Origin: Clostridiales bacterium
GTDB lineage: Bacteria > Bacillota > Clostridia > Oscillospirales > Oscillospiraceae
Length of the DNA stretch: 33,783 nucleotides
Assembly (NCBI GenBank): GCA_029008095.1
Contig: JAQXJB010000015.1
Span: forward strand, 1 to 33,783
Direction: 5' to 3'
Below are positions 33,071 to 33,783 of the stretch, one piece after another. The first letter of the stretch is position 1. Each line of letters begins with the position of its first letter. The position numbers and the translations under genes are program-made. The notes beneath the pieces are model-generated. The model was not told the DNA's origin, did no database searches, and saw nothing but the letters and a program-made list of their open reading frames with translations.

Positions 33071-33128
33071 ACTGTATGCTCCTTTCAAATTTGATGTTTT
33101 TACAACATCTCAGAAAAAGTACAACACT

Positions 33129-33157
33129 AATATAAGCTTTTGTTATATATTTGTCAA
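33129..33157 (-). promoter_or_regulatory. strong promoter of solute-binding protein paralog 2
   Basis: On the - strand TTGACA (33152-33157), 17 bases, TATATT (33129-33134), the same hexamers and spacing as paralog 1's promoter although the spacer sequences differ. Confidence 0.88.
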
Positions 33158-33483
33158 TATCTTTTTAATTTATGCTCTTGGCGTTTTTAACATTTTCCGC
33201 AGTTTTTCGCATATTTTCGCCCGTTTATTCGCCTTATTTTGCCTTTATTCCTCAAAAATCCAAATAATTTTAATTTTTTATATTTTGTAAACATTAAATA
33301 TATTTGCTTTTAATCTTAAAGTATTTATTTAATAATCAAATCATTTTGTTCAGAATTCCTTTATCAAAAGCCACTTGTCAGAGGATTGTGTTCTCTGGTG
33401 ACACACAAAAATAATTGTTTTCCGCAGCATTGAAGAACCCCGCAGCCCCCGTCAGTCCGGTTTTAGCGACGCAGCCTAAAAGC
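33158..33483. other. AT-rich intergenic region with no gene seen
   Basis: This gap between paralogs 2 and 3 is AT-rich with many T and A runs. I find no convincing open frame, hairpin or RNA family in it. Confidence 0.6.
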
Positions 33484-33517
33484 AGAAGAACCGCCCTCCG
33501 GAAACCCGGAGGGCGGT
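33484..33517 (-). terminator. terminator of solute-binding protein paralog 3
   Basis: ACCGCCCTCCGG (33490-33501) and CCGGAGGGCGGT (33506-33517), stem and loop identical to 31239-31266. The T-run on the - strand is weaker (TTCTTCTGC). Confidence 0.8.
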
Positions 33518-33560
33518 AACTCAAACGAAACTATATGCCGTTTTTATACAGACCGGCAAA

Positions 33561-33783
33561 TCAAGCGCCGACGTATGCGTCGTAAGCTTCCTGAACAACT
33601 GCGATGCACTTGTCAAGGCCGAGGCTGTAAATATCGGAAACGTAAGAATCCCACTCAGTGAGAGGCTTGGAGCCATCGAAGAATGCGAACCAGTTCTCTG
33701 CGATATAGGTGGAGATATCGTTGGAGTAGCGGTTGAGCTCTTCGGTCTGGTCGGGAGTGTAGGAAATGCCGGTGGGAACGTCA
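33561..33783 (-). CDS. solute-binding lipoprotein paralog 3, C-terminal part only
   Basis: Reading on the - strand to the stop at 33561-33563, about 74 codons give a C-terminus that starts DVPTGISYTPDQTEELNRYS and includes FAFFDGSKPLTEWDSYV and ends VVQEAYDAYVGA. It matches the ends of paralogs 1 and 2 closely, so it is a third tandem copy. The 5' part lies beyond the window. Confidence 0.9.
   Translation of the reverse strand, partial: DVPTGISYTPDQTEELNRYSNDISTYIAENWFAFFDGSKPLTEWDSYVSDIYSLGLDKCIAVVQEAYDAYVGA

Noticed and set aside
29138-33094. Two 600-residue + strand frames opposite the solute-binding proteins, similar to each other
   Set aside because: Their similarity follows from the paralogy of the - strand genes. 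The - strand products have lipoprotein signals, ribosome binding sites, promoters and terminators; the antisense ones do not.

Overview
The window is a stretch of a low-to-moderate GC Clostridia chromosome. An Oscillospirales-type gut or rumen bacterium is my best guess. The basis is the HrcA/CIRCE-controlled hrcA-grpE-dnaK-dnaJ operon, sigma-A type promoters, strong GGAGG ribosome binding sites, ECF-type vitamin transport, a Bce-type two-component/ABC module, large lipoprotein solute-binding proteins and dispersed palindromic intergenic repeats. I see no phage, IS transposase, CRISPR, tRNA or rRNA. The assignment to order is inference.

Layout. (1) 1-5444, + strand: promoter, perfect CIRCE operator, hrcA, grpE, dnaK, dnaJ and a divergent cyclophilin. 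(2) 5445-5814: dispersed repeat copy 1 and a bidirectional terminator. (3) 5815-10084, - strand: a promoter drives an unrecognised 387-aa protein, an LTA-synthase-like sulfatase-fold enzyme and a lipoprotein whose ribosome binding site lies in a 16-bp hairpin. (4) 10227-11045, +: a secreted SleB/CwlJ-type cell wall hydrolase. (5) 11102-14971, -: promoter, cobalamin riboswitch, terminator, ecfT, and a single protein fusing two ECF ATPases to an S-component-like membrane domain. (6) 15191-15652, +: a Cu/Zn superoxide dismutase-like protein. (7) 15782-18825, +: LytS/YesM-type sensor kinase, AraC-type response regulator, a 55-aa Cys-rich protein and a flavodoxin-fold oxidoreductase. (8) 18888-26682, +: repeat copy 2, PadR regulator, DUF1700 and DUF4097 proteins, lipoprotein, HExxH membrane protein, then a Bce-type response regulator, kinase, ABC ATPase and FtsX-type permease. 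(9) 26705-28973, +: a flavodoxin-like protein and an HD-GYP protein, then repeat copy 3. (10) 29094-33783, -: three tandem paralogous solute-binding lipoproteins, the last cut by the window edge.

How it fits together. The second half reads as envelope sensing and stress response: the PadR/DUF1700/DUF4097 cassette, a probable membrane metalloprotease and a Bce-type detection and export system lie in one direction. The most interesting new signal is an identical 17-bp sequence, TATAAAATTGACACATT. It occurs three times, each centred about 61-62 bases before a predicted transcription start and 68-70 bases before a start codon: upstream of the kinase/AraC-regulator operon, the padR operon and the flavodoxin gene. 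This looks like an activator site defining a small regulon, and the AraC-type regulator encoded in one of the three operons is the obvious candidate. The kinase of that operon and the HD-GYP protein also share the same multi-helix membrane sensor domain.
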